Assembly (NCBI GenBank): GCA_045562535.1
Contig: JBJKVP010000006.1
Span: 1 to 64,000, forward strand
Length of the DNA stretch: 64,000 bases
Reading direction: 5' to 3'
Source of the DNA: UBA6926 sp045562535
Lineage (GTDB): Bacteria > Chloroflexota > Dehalococcoidia > UBA6926
The notes beneath the pieces were generated by a model. It was not told the origin of the DNA. It saw nothing but the letters and a program-made list of their open reading frames with translations, and did no database searches. The position numbers and the translations under genes were made by a program. The stretch's first letter is position 1. Each line of letters begins with the position of its first letter. This document shows positions 17,902 through 25,966 of the stretch, in pieces.

Positions 17902-18939
17902 ATGAAAGCTGTATACATAACTGAACAAGGTGGCACAGAGGTTTTAACGTTCGGGGATGTTGATGATCCAATCATGGGCGAAGGCGAAGTCCTCATATCC
18001 ATAAAAGCTGCTGCTATTAACAGATTCGACCTTTACGCTCGTTCAGGAGAAAATAGGGTCCCAATAAATTTTCCACGAATCTTGGGAGAGGATCTGTCGG
18101 GAGAAGTAGTAGACGCAAGCCTACTAGGCCTACAACAAGGAATTATTCCTGGAGGTAGAGTTGTTGTAGACCCTAGAATTCCTTGCAATATTTGCCCACC
18201 ATGTAAAACTGGTCAAGACGAAAATTGTATTGACCGTAAAGATTTAGGGTACGATTTAGATGGAAGTTACGCCCAGTTGATTTCAGTCCCAGCACAAAAT
18301 GTTTATCAAATTCCTGACGAACTTTCTTATGACGAAGCTGCAGCTCTACCTATAGCTTTCAAAACCGCCTGGAGAATGCTAGTAACCAAAGCTGCCGTGC
18401 AACCAGGTAATACCGTGCTCGTTCACGCTGCAGGTAGTGGAGTAGGATCCGCGGCGATCATGATTGGAAAGTTATTAGGCTGTCGAATAATTACAACTGC
18501 AGGAGCAGATTGGAAACTTGAAAAAGCAACTGACCTTGGTGCAGACCACGTCATTAATTACGAAAAAAATCAGAATTTTGCCGAAGGAGTTTATGACGTA
18601 ACTGAAGGTGAAGGAGTAGATGTAATAATCGATAGCATAGGTGCACCAATATGGAAAGAAAGTATCAAATGTCTCAAGAAACAAGGAAAGTTTGTTACAT
18701 GCGGTGTCACTGGAGGTCATAAAGCTGAATTACATTTAGGACAACTATTTCTCCAAGGCTACGAAGTTATGGGAGTCGGAGGATTCCGCTCTTCAGAATT
18801 CGGGACAATTATGAATCTTGTCAACAATAAAAAATTGAAAGGCATAGTTGGGCCTACCTTCTCGTTAAGCGAGTGTTCAGAAGCTCACAATACAATGGAG
18901 TCTCGAGATTTTTTCGGTAAGATAATACTAAACCCTTAA
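17902..18939 (+). CDS. Zinc-binding MDR alcohol dehydrogenase / quinone oxidoreductase family
   Basis: A 345-residue medium-chain dehydrogenase. The GroES-like N-terminal domain keeps four structural-zinc cysteines (Cys95, Cys98, Cys101, Cys109) and the GEDLSGEV segment. The Rossmann domain has AAGSGVGS (177-183). This family reduces or oxidises alcohols, aldehydes, quinones or enoyl thioesters with NAD(P)H. The order of catalytic-zinc ligands is not complete: position 38-44 reads AINRFDLYAR, where alcohol dehydrogenases have Cys. A zinc-free catalytic site of the quinone-oxidoreductase kind is therefore likely. The SD is weak. Substrate unknown. Confidence 0.9.
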   Translation: MKAVYITEQGGTEVLTFGDVDDPIMGEGEVLISIKAAAINRFDLYARSGENRVPINFPRILGEDLSGEVVDASLLGLQQGIIPGGRVVVDPRIPCNICPPCKTGQDENCIDRKDLGYDLDGSYAQLISVPAQNVYQIPDELSYDEAAALPIAFKTAWRMLVTKAAVQPGNTVLVHAAGSGVGSAAIMIGKLLGCRIITTAGADWKLEKATDLGADHVINYEKNQNFAEGVYDVTEGEGVDVIIDSIGAPIWKESIKCLKKQGKFVTCGVTGGHKAELHLGQLFLQGYEVMGVGGFRSSEFGTIMNLVNNKKLKGIVGPTFSLSECSEAHNTMESRDFFGKIILNP

Positions 18940-18989
18940 TATAAAACCTGTGCCGTTTTAATAGAGCATAGTAGAAAGTTATAAGTAAA

Positions 18990-19367
18990 ATGGCGACCCT
19001 TGGACTAGTTATGCTTGGAGGAGCGTTAGGGGCAGCGTCCAGGTGGTTACTATCACAAGCTATCGTGAATTCCATCAATTCTTCTTTACCTCTAGCCACT
19101 CTGTCAGTAAATATAGTGGGAAGTGCTATTATCGGTATCGTCTGGAGCCTAAGCGAGAAAAGCATACTCCCACCACAAATAGCGGCACTCATCATCATAG
19201 GTTTTCTGGGAGCTTTTACCACTTTTTCGGCTTTTAGTATGGAAACAATAAATCTCTTTCGCTCTGGCCACGTAGGGACAGCTATTTTAAACGTGATTAT
19301 GCAAAATGCCTTATGTATTAGTGCAGCAGGGGTAGGGTTCTACTCAGGGAAATTTCTCCTAAAGTAA
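18990..19367 (+). CDS. crcB: Fluoride channel CrcB/FluC
   Basis: A 125-residue, four-helix protein of the fluoride-specific channel family, which forms dual-topology dimers that let toxic fluoride out. It has the signatures GGALGAASRWLL, TLSVNIVGSAIIG and GFLGAFTTFSAFSMET, including the conserved Arg, Asn and the Phe/Thr-rich break in helix 3. It is a single-copy gene, as needed for a homodimer. No fluoride riboswitch is visible in the 50 bp upstream. Confidence 0.96.
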   Translation: MATLGLVMLGGALGAASRWLLSQAIVNSINSSLPLATLSVNIVGSAIIGIVWSLSEKSILPPQIAALIIIGFLGAFTTFSAFSMETINLFRSGHVGTAILNVIMQNALCISAAGVGFYSGKFLLK

Positions 19368-19449
19368 ATCCACGATTTCTTCACCTTGTACGGATACCAT
19401 CAAAAAGTTATAGTGAGTGTAATATACATATTTCATATTGGAGAGAAAA

Positions 19450-20097
19450 ATGCCTCAACTGACTCGCCAAGCTATAGCAGAAGGCCTCGCAACATTCATT
19501 TTAGTATTTATAGGAGCTGGATCCATAATAGTAGGTCCATCAACCGGATTGACCGGAATTGCTCTAGCTCATGGTTTTGCAATATTGATCGGGGTTTCAG
19601 CAACAGCACATATATCAGGGGGGCACATAAACCCAGCTGTTACCATAGGATTCTTAGTTACAAAACGAATTAATTCTTTAACTGCTTTAGTTTACATTAT
19701 TGCGCAGATGACAGGAGCACTAGTCGCCGCAGGTATACTCTACTCCGTGTTTCCCAGTAATTCCGGATTAGGATTACCAGCGCTATCCGGCATTGGCCTC
19801 ACAGAAGGAATTATTATAGAGGCACTTCTAACACTAATTCTGGTAGTAGTAATATTCCAAACTGCTGGTGATGAAAAAGGCCCTTCTGGAATAGCACCTA
19901 TAGCAATAGGTCTCACTATAGCAGCAGATATATTGGTAGGAGGTCCTTTGACCGGAGCAGCAATGAACCCTGCACGATGGTTTGGGCCAGCTTTAGTATC
20001 AGGCGTATTTGATAACGCTCTCGTTTATATTATTGGCCCATTGTTAGGTGGCATTGCAGGAGCATTTTTAGCGGATAAAGTACTTCAACGCGATTAA
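19450..20097 (+). CDS. Aquaporin / glycerol facilitator (MIP family)
   Basis: A 215-residue channel with six membrane helices and both NPA boxes: GGHINPAVT (Asn61-Ala63) and GAAMNPARWFGPAL (Asn173-Ala175), with the selectivity-filter Arg176. The start is ATG 19450, five bases after GGAGAG; an in-frame TTG twelve bases earlier overlaps that SD. The short loops and small size fit a water or small-solute channel rather than GlpF. It ends 17 bp before the stop of the convergent citrate synthase gene. Confidence 0.95.
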   Translation: MPQLTRQAIAEGLATFILVFIGAGSIIVGPSTGLTGIALAHGFAILIGVSATAHISGGHINPAVTIGFLVTKRINSLTALVYIIAQMTGALVAAGILYSVFPSNSGLGLPALSGIGLTEGIIIEALLTLILVVVIFQTAGDEKGPSGIAPIAIGLTIAADILVGGPLTGAAMNPARWFGPALVSGVFDNALVYIIGPLLGGIAGAFLADKVLQRD

Positions 20098-20114
20098 TTT
20101 ATCACTGAATCTAA

Positions 20115-21410
20115 TCAGCTTCTATCCTTCATGGACACGTAATCACGTTGCCTTTCCCCCACATAAATTTGTCTTGGTCGGACTATACGTTGTTCTCTGT
20201 CTCCAAAAGCTTCGCTCCATTGAGCCATCCATCCAACGGTACGAGGGATAGCAAAAAGTACCGGGAATATTTCCACTGGAAATCCCATAGCTTGATAAAT
20301 CAACCCACTATAAAAATCTACATTGGGGTATAGCTTTCTCTCGATAAAATAGTCGTCTTCAAGAGCTATACGCTCTAATTCAAGTGCAATATCTAGAAGA
20401 GGATTTCTCCCAGTTACCTCAAAAACTTTATCAGCCATTTCCTTTACTAACCTGGCTCTAGGATCATAATTTTTATAGACCCGATGTCCAAATCCCATTA
20501 GTCTTACACCGTCCGCCCCTGATTTAACATTTTCAATAAAGCTCGGTATATTATCGACCGTCCCGATTTCCTCTAACATCCTTATAACGGCCTCATTAGC
20601 ACCACCGTGTAACGGACCATACAGTGATCCTATTGCCCCCGCTAATGCAGAATAGGGGTCCGCTAAAGAGCTTCCAATAGCTCTCATAGTATTAGCACTA
20701 GCATTTTGCTCGTGGTCGGCATGCAAAATAAACAATACATCCATAGCTCTCTCTATAACAGGGTTAGGAATATATTTATCTTCTACCATCCTGAATAACA
20801 TATTTAGTAGATTACCCGAATACGACAGATCATTATCTGGATATATGTAGGGATAGCCAAGTGTATGCCTATATGCCCAAGCAGCAATGGTGCCAACTTT
20901 TCCAATAGCTCTTATAGTTTGTTCAAGTCTAACCGATTCATCTTGGACATTTTTTGCCTCAGGATAAAACGTGGAAAGCGCTCCTACGGTACTAACTAAC
21001 ATCCCCATTGGATGCGCATCATAACGAAACCCTTCCATAAATTTCTTAACGTTCTCCAAAACCATAGTCCTATGGGTAATATCTGTTTCCCAGGTTTCTA
21101 GTTGACTCTTATTTGGGAGTTCTCCGTGAACAAGCAGGTAAGCTGTCTCAAGAAAAGTACCTTTTTCAGCAAGTTGCTCTATAGGATATCCTCTATATTC
21201 TAAAATCCCTTTATCACCATCAATAAAAGAGACAGAACTTGTTACTGTAGCTGTATTACCCAACGATGGATCATAGCTAAGCAAGCCAAAATCATCTTCG
21301 TCAATAGTAATTTGCCTAATGTCCATTGCTCTGACTGAACCATCTTTGATATCAATCTCGTAAGATTTTCCAGTCCTGTTATCCGTAATACTTAATGATT
21401 CTTTACTCAT
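20115..21410 (-). CDS. gltA: Citrate synthase
   Basis: A 431-residue type II-like citrate synthase, joining acetyl-CoA and oxaloacetate at the entry of the citric acid cycle. The catalytic triad regions are intact: His in GPLHGGANEAV, His in MGFGHRVYKNYDPR, and Asp in PNVDFYSGLIY. The N-terminal GILEYRGYPIEQLAE is typical. ATG 21410 is preferred because AGAGGA lies eight bases upstream; a TTG 27 bases further out is in frame. An N-terminal beta-rich extension precedes the core, as in hexameric bacterial enzymes. It is a single gene, convergent with the aquaporin. Confidence 0.97.
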   Translation of the reverse strand: MSKESLSITDNRTGKSYEIDIKDGSVRAMDIRQITIDEDDFGLLSYDPSLGNTATVTSSVSFIDGDKGILEYRGYPIEQLAEKGTFLETAYLLVHGELPNKSQLETWETDITHRTMVLENVKKFMEGFRYDAHPMGMLVSTVGALSTFYPEAKNVQDESVRLEQTIRAIGKVGTIAAWAYRHTLGYPYIYPDNDLSYSGNLLNMLFRMVEDKYIPNPVIERAMDVLFILHADHEQNASANTMRAIGSSLADPYSALAGAIGSLYGPLHGGANEAVIRMLEEIGTVDNIPSFIENVKSGADGVRLMGFGHRVYKNYDPRARLVKEMADKVFEVTGRNPLLDIALELERIALEDDYFIERKLYPNVDFYSGLIYQAMGFPVEIFPVLFAIPRTVGWMAQWSEAFGDREQRIVRPRQIYVGERQRDYVSMKDRS

Positions 21411-21509
21411 ATCATCAATCCTCTCACACCCCACCAAATATTCTAAGATTTACCCCTGAATTTATATTTGGAGTAACCCTTCCCCACAAATCCATTAATT
21501 AAATGTTTA

Positions 21510-22211
21510 CTAGTTTTTCTTAAAAAACGGATTGAAGGTCAATCCGTTGTCATATATATCAATTCCTTCTTTATTTTTCAAAAAATTTATAACGCCATAC
21601 GTCAGAGGCGTAGCTACCGTTTCATAGAATACTTTAAACCCCCAGTTTATTAAAACCATCCTAATCATATCATTTAAAGTCAAAAGGCCTCCAAAAGCAA
21701 CAAAAACAAAAATCAGTGAGTCCAGACCTTGTCCAACAAGAGTAGAACTTATTGTTCGAACGAAAAGGAACTTACCTTTCATTCGGATTTTTAGTTTAGC
21801 AAGTATATAAGAATTAGCAAATTCACCAAATAGATAGGCTAAGAAAGAAGCTATGATAAGCCGCCTGCTAAATCCGAGAATTTCCGTATAGCTTTCCTGG
21901 CCGGGCCATATGCTAGACGGGGTTAACAGCCCACCAATGTATATAAAAATAACCATAATTAAATTGCAAATGAAACCTATCCATATGATTCTTCGAGCCA
22001 TATGAAAACCATAAACTTCCGTTAACACATCTCCAATTATGTAACTTATGGGGAAAACAATAATAGCTGCATCTACCACCATTGCACCCAACAAAGGAAG
22101 AGTTCCAAAGTCCACAAGTTTCACGGCGATAATGTTTGATGTCAGTAAAGATGTGACAAAAATGCTAGAAATCAAAATTATCCACGGGCTGTCAATATTG
22201 GTTCTATTCAT
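21510..22211 (-). CDS. yhhQ: Queuosine precursor transporter (YhhQ/VUT family)
   Basis: A 233-residue membrane protein with about six helices and family marks SNIIAVKLVDFG, PISYIIGDVLTEVYGF, ARRIIWIGF, SFLAYLFGEFANSYILAKLK and TVGQGLDS-like STLVGQGLDSLIFV. YhhQ-type carriers import queuosine precursors (preQ0/preQ1) for tRNA modification. No queuosine synthesis gene is in the window, in keeping with salvage. It lies 99 bp upstream of citrate synthase on the same strand; a shared transcript is possible. Confidence 0.92.
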   Translation of the reverse strand: MNRTNIDSPWIILISSIFVTSLLTSNIIAVKLVDFGTLPLLGAMVVDAAIIVFPISYIIGDVLTEVYGFHMARRIIWIGFICNLIMVIFIYIGGLLTPSSIWPGQESYTEILGFSRRLIIASFLAYLFGEFANSYILAKLKIRMKGKFLFVRTISSTLVGQGLDSLIFVFVAFGGLLTLNDMIRMVLINWGFKVFYETVATPLTYGVINFLKNKEGIDIYDNGLTFNPFFKKN

Positions 22212-22275
22212 CGTTATATAATTATTCCCATCTCTATTTACTCAACCCAATATTAAATGTTTATAAAAATTTTAC

Positions 22276-22281
22276 TATAAT
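22276..22281 (+). promoter_or_regulatory. TATAAT -10 element candidate
   Basis: A perfect TATAAT stands in the divergent gap between the queuosine transporter and the TlpA-like gene; a second copy is at 22308-22313. Only a poor -35 (TTAAAT, 22253-22258) is found 17 bp upstream. In AT-rich sequence this may be chance. Confidence 0.3.
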
Positions 22282-22329
22282 ACTTTAGGTTTTATTAAAC
22301 GATACAATATAATTCTATGAAGAGAGGGA

Positions 22330-22920
22330 ATGATGGATCAGAATAACAACGGGAATTTTCGGAGTAGAAAAAAGATAGTACTAAGCTCACTTGTTATTGT
22401 TATATTTGCCTCTTTTTTAACGCTTCTAGTCGTTGGTATTATCAATCGTTCAGCAATCACCGCAGAAAGCGGTGCACAAAGATTAGGACAACAAGCCCCT
22501 GCATTTAATCTGAAAAATATAGAATCAGGTGAAATAGTAGAACTATCCAGTCTAAGGGGAAAACCCCTGGTAATAAATTTCTGGGCCTCTTGGTGCACTC
22601 CTTGCAGAGTCGAGATGCCTCATTTCGTTGATGCTTTCCACCAATACAGTCCTGAAGACATTACCTTCGTTGGAATACATACGCTGGAGCCAGAAGAGGA
22701 TGCTCGAAAATTTATAGATGCTTTTGAAATACCTACTAAAGAGGGATTTTTAATATTATCTGATGACACTGGAACATCTACTATCGATTATGGTGTTTCA
22801 GGAATACCGGCAACCTTTTTTGTTGATAGTTCGGGATTTGTTAAAAAAAGGTGGATAGGCGGAATTAGTCGAGAAAATCTTCAAATAAATATAGATGCTC
22901 TAATAAACGAAGAGACTTAA
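22330..22920 (+). CDS. TlpA/ResA-like membrane-anchored thiol-disulfide oxidoreductase
   Basis: A 196-residue protein with an N-terminal membrane anchor (about residues 17-37) and an extracytoplasmic thioredoxin-fold domain. The active site is WASWCTPC (Cys89, Cys92), followed by RVEMP, and the cis-Pro loop reads SGIPATFFVD. Such proteins reduce disulfides outside the membrane, often for cytochrome c maturation, but no ccm gene is close. Two ATGs in tandem (22330, 22333) follow an AGAGGGA SD; the second gives slightly better spacing. Confidence 0.94.
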   Translation: MMDQNNNGNFRSRKKIVLSSLVIVIFASFLTLLVVGIINRSAITAESGAQRLGQQAPAFNLKNIESGEIVELSSLRGKPLVINFWASWCTPCRVEMPHFVDAFHQYSPEDITFVGIHTLEPEEDARKFIDAFEIPTKEGFLILSDDTGTSTIDYGVSGIPATFFVDSSGFVKKRWIGGISRENLQINIDALINEET

Positions 22921-22945
22921 GGCATATCGGTAAATATTCCCACCA

Positions 22946-23539
22946 CTATCCCCTCGTTTGCGACGATCTCATATGAGGAGGAATATCTGCAGGCCACCTT
23001 AGTCCTGAATCCGGATCATAATGCTCTTCATCTCCTCCTAGCGTATTTCGTCCCATTAGAACGAGTTGCCACATACTAGTATCTATTGGGTCTTGCATAT
23101 GAATATCATTTGGCACATCGGGCCACCAAACAATATCACCTTCCTCCATTACAATATCTGTTATAAGTCGCAAATCTGCCTTACCAGGTTCATCACCACT
23201 GTCTGTTCTTTCCCACTGCTTGTATTTTTCCCTGCCTTCGTAAGCACACATCACACCCCATGTACCATGGTTATGGATTTTAGTAGGTTTATCGAATTCA
23301 GCAAGAATTATTATAGGTCCATCAGGTTCATCATCTCGATATAAAACATAAGAATCAACAGCATTCACACCTTTGCCTCTATGTTCTCCAATGGATTTTA
23401 AATCACTGCGTGAAGCAAGTTTATACAAAAGATTTCCTATGCGTTCGAACCCTTCTTCATTAAGTCCTTGATTAGAAACAATCGCTTTTACTTCAGAAAT
23501 TAATTGTTCAGGGGAATACTCAGCTAATTCGTTCTCCAT
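22946..23539 (-). CDS. Cupin protein, cysteine dioxygenase-like
   Basis: A 197-residue cytoplasmic protein with a cupin core. The metal-site candidates are His-x-His in KIHNHGTWGVMCAYEG and a later His in PNDIHMQD. The layout resembles the cysteine/3-mercaptopropionate dioxygenase group, in which the HDHGTW-like motif and a downstream His bind iron. Here the first motif reads HNHGTWG. It should be a mononuclear-iron enzyme acting on a small thiol or acid; substrate unknown. GGGAG precedes the ATG. It is divergent from the acyl-CoA synthetase genes. Confidence 0.7.
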   Translation of the reverse strand: MENELAEYSPEQLISEVKAIVSNQGLNEEGFERIGNLLYKLASRSDLKSIGEHRGKGVNAVDSYVLYRDDEPDGPIIILAEFDKPTKIHNHGTWGVMCAYEGREKYKQWERTDSGDEPGKADLRLITDIVMEEGDIVWWPDVPNDIHMQDPIDTSMWQLVLMGRNTLGGDEEHYDPDSGLRWPADIPPHMRSSQTRG

Positions 23540-23722
23540 AACAATCTCCCAAAATGAATATTATTGTTATAAGTGTTCCATAATGTAATATGTTGTTATT
23601 ATAGAGTTTTATATCATTTGTTGCTAAAAACTAGAGGCAATCATGTAATATATTTCTGATTGTTTTTGCTTAGTATCATCAAACGACAAGCTTAATATGG
23701 GAACAAAAGGGGGGTATATATC

Positions 23723-24427
23723 GTGTCATCTTTTGCTGACATTCGTTCAACTGCGAGAGCAGAAAATAGAGTAATACTAACTGAACAAGAATCCAAAACA
23801 GTACTCAAGGCGATTGATATACCAGTCACCGAACCGATACTGGCTACTAATTCTAAAGAAGCTGCAAATATTTCTTCAAATATGGGATTCCCTGTAGCAC
23901 TCAAGATAGCTTCTCAAGATATCACTCATAAAAGTGATGTTGGAGGAGTACGATTAGGGCTTAGTTCTCAAGAAGAAATAGTAGATGTTTTCGATCAAAT
24001 GATTAATACCGTGAAAAAAGAAGCTAAAGGTTCTTCTATTGATGGCATTACCGTGCAGCCTATGGCACCTCCAGGGGGAGTCGAAGTAATTATAGGAGTT
24101 ACCAGAGATCACCAATTTGGTCCAGTTGTTATGTTCGGTTTAGGAGGAATTGCTGTAGAAATTCTGCAAGACGTATCTTTCAGAATAGCTCCACTAACAC
24201 CAATTGATGCTGAAGAAATGATCAAGGAAATTAAAGGGTACAAAATGCTTACCGGATATCGTTCTTTTAAGCCGGCAAATATGGATAAATTGAAAGATTT
24301 ACTACTAAAAGTTTCAGATCTTGCCATGCAAGAATCTGAAATTAGCGAGATGGATTTAAATCCGGTATTTGCATATGAAAACGACGTCGTTGCAGCAGAT
24401 GCGCGAATAATTTTAACTGATAATTAA
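23723..24427 (+). CDS. ADP-forming acyl-CoA synthetase, ATP-grasp (beta) subunit
   Basis: A 234-residue ATP-grasp protein (the beta-subunit type of ADP-forming acetyl-CoA synthetase and succinyl-CoA ligase). Marks are ILTEQESKTVLKAIDIPVTEP at the start, FPVALKIAS, ITHKSDVGGVRLGL, GVTRDHQFGPVVMFGLGG and the C-terminal EMDLNPVF. It should transfer phosphate between nucleotide and the alpha-subunit His, so linking acyl-CoA to ATP. The start is GTG 23723 behind GGGGGG. It is followed after 20 bp by the alpha subunit, together making the two-subunit enzyme. Confidence 0.92.
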   Translation: MSSFADIRSTARAENRVILTEQESKTVLKAIDIPVTEPILATNSKEAANISSNMGFPVALKIASQDITHKSDVGGVRLGLSSQEEIVDVFDQMINTVKKEAKGSSIDGITVQPMAPPGGVEVIIGVTRDHQFGPVVMFGLGGIAVEILQDVSFRIAPLTPIDAEEMIKEIKGYKMLTGYRSFKPANMDKLKDLLLKVSDLAMQESEISEMDLNPVFAYENDVVAADARIILTDN

Positions 24428-24447
24428 ATAAATTCTGGGAGGACACA

Positions 24448-25881
24448 ATGGATAAGGAACGAAAAGCCAATTTAGATAGAGCTTTAAACCCAAAAGTAAT
24501 CGCTGTAGTAGGCGATAAAAAAATTACGGACTATATGTGGTTAAAAAGTGTTAAGGATGCCAAAGCAAAAGTATATTCAGTTCAAATAGATGAAAATGAC
24601 ATCCCTGGGATTGAAGAAATGGGGATAGATAATAGAAAAAGCATATCAGATATTCCTGAGCAAGTAGATTATGCAATAATCGCAGTGCCCAGACCTGTTC
24701 TCCCTTTCATCCTTGCCGACTGTATAAAGAACAACGTTGGCGCTGCCGCTGCATTCACTTCGGGATTTGCGGAAACAGGGGAAGCAGAGGGAATTGAGCT
24801 ACAAGAGAAAATAATTAAAATGACCTCGGAAGCTAACTTTAATTTAGTTGGCCCAAATTGCATGTGCATGTATCACGCTAAAGTTGGAATTCGTAATACA
24901 GCTGACCAATGGATAGGAGAAGGCGGAAATATAGGTTTCATGTCCAATTCTGGAACTCATGCGACGAACTTTGTCATAAGAGCGCGTTCAAATGGCCTTT
25001 ACCCTGCTAAGTCTATTAGCATGGGCAATTCAATTTCAATAGATCAAGGAGACTGGCTAGAGTACTTGGGAGAAGATCCAGATATAGAAGTCATCGGGAT
25101 GTATATTGAAGGAACACGAGATGGAAGAAAATTTTTCGAGACCCTTAGAGAAGTTGCTCAGAAAAAACCCGTCGTGATCTGGAAAGGTGGCCAAACTAAA
25201 GAAGGCGCTCGTGCTGCTGCATCCCATACAGGCCATTTAGCATCAGATATGGCACTCTGGGACGCTATGATTAGACAAACAGGTGCTATAAGAGTAGATA
25301 CCCAAGACGAGTTGATGGATACCATGAAGGCATTATTAATGATGAAGCCTTTCACAGGGGAAAACATGGGAATAATTGCCCAGACAGGAGGTCAATCTGT
25401 GTTGGTTTCTGATGCTTTTGGGAGTGAAGAATTGAAAGTTCCCGCACTTACAGAAAAAACTCATGAAAGATTGCGCCCCATTGTTACGGTTGTTGGGGGT
25501 AGCTACAAGAATCCATTGGATGTATCTGGTTCCTTAACTAGTGTCGAACGAGCTACTGAAATGCTTAATGGGCTTCATGACGATCCTAATACAGATATTA
25601 TCGTAATGGAATCAAGTATCGGTTTTATCCAACGACGTTTGGAAAAACAAGGGCAAGGGCTTGATACCCTTATAGAAGGATTAAAAGCCTTTCAGGAATC
25701 CTCTACAAAACCATTTGGCGTAATAGCCACCTGGAATCAAAATGAAGGCGAGCTCGCAGATTTCCGAAAGAAAGTATCAGACGCCGGAATAGCTGTATTC
25801 CCTACATTCCAAGCAGGTGCAGGAGCTATTCGCAAAGTAAGAGATTATTACCAGAAAAAAGAGAGCCTGGTAACTAAATAA
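24448..25881 (+). CDS. ADP-forming acyl-CoA synthetase, CoA-binding (alpha) subunit
   Basis: A 477-residue alpha subunit with an N-terminal CoA-binding Rossmann domain (NPKVIAVVGD), two succinyl-CoA-ligase-like flavodoxin domains (GPNCMC, NSGTHAT) and the phosphohistidine motif AASHTGHLAS, His260. The C-terminal part (from about 300, IIAQTGGQSVLVSDAF) is the usual third domain. With the preceding ATP-grasp gene it would convert acyl-CoA, ADP and phosphate to acid, CoA and ATP, or the reverse. GGGAGG lies six bases before the ATG. Together with the CoA-transferases it suggests heavy acyl-CoA traffic; the acid is unknown. Confidence 0.92.
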   Translation: MDKERKANLDRALNPKVIAVVGDKKITDYMWLKSVKDAKAKVYSVQIDENDIPGIEEMGIDNRKSISDIPEQVDYAIIAVPRPVLPFILADCIKNNVGAAAAFTSGFAETGEAEGIELQEKIIKMTSEANFNLVGPNCMCMYHAKVGIRNTADQWIGEGGNIGFMSNSGTHATNFVIRARSNGLYPAKSISMGNSISIDQGDWLEYLGEDPDIEVIGMYIEGTRDGRKFFETLREVAQKKPVVIWKGGQTKEGARAAASHTGHLASDMALWDAMIRQTGAIRVDTQDELMDTMKALLMMKPFTGENMGIIAQTGGQSVLVSDAFGSEELKVPALTEKTHERLRPIVTVVGGSYKNPLDVSGSLTSVERATEMLNGLHDDPNTDIIVMESSIGFIQRRLEKQGQGLDTLIEGLKAFQESSTKPFGVIATWNQNEGELADFRKKVSDAGIAVFPTFQAGAGAIRKVRDYYQKKESLVTK

Positions 25882-25966
25882 ATCGCGCTTGGTTGTTCGG
25901 TTCACGGTTTGAATGTTTCAACAAAAAGGTCTGAAATAGTTCTTTAATTCTGCGATTCATCCCTTT

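Noticed and set aside
18940..18989. Fluoride riboswitch before crcB
   Set aside because: The 50-bp gap lacks the conserved pseudoknot segments; too short and AT-rich.
23630..23672. CAATCA...TGATTG followed by Ts as a terminator
   Set aside because: Only six pairs around a 13-nt loop, and it lies in a divergent gap where no transcript ends.
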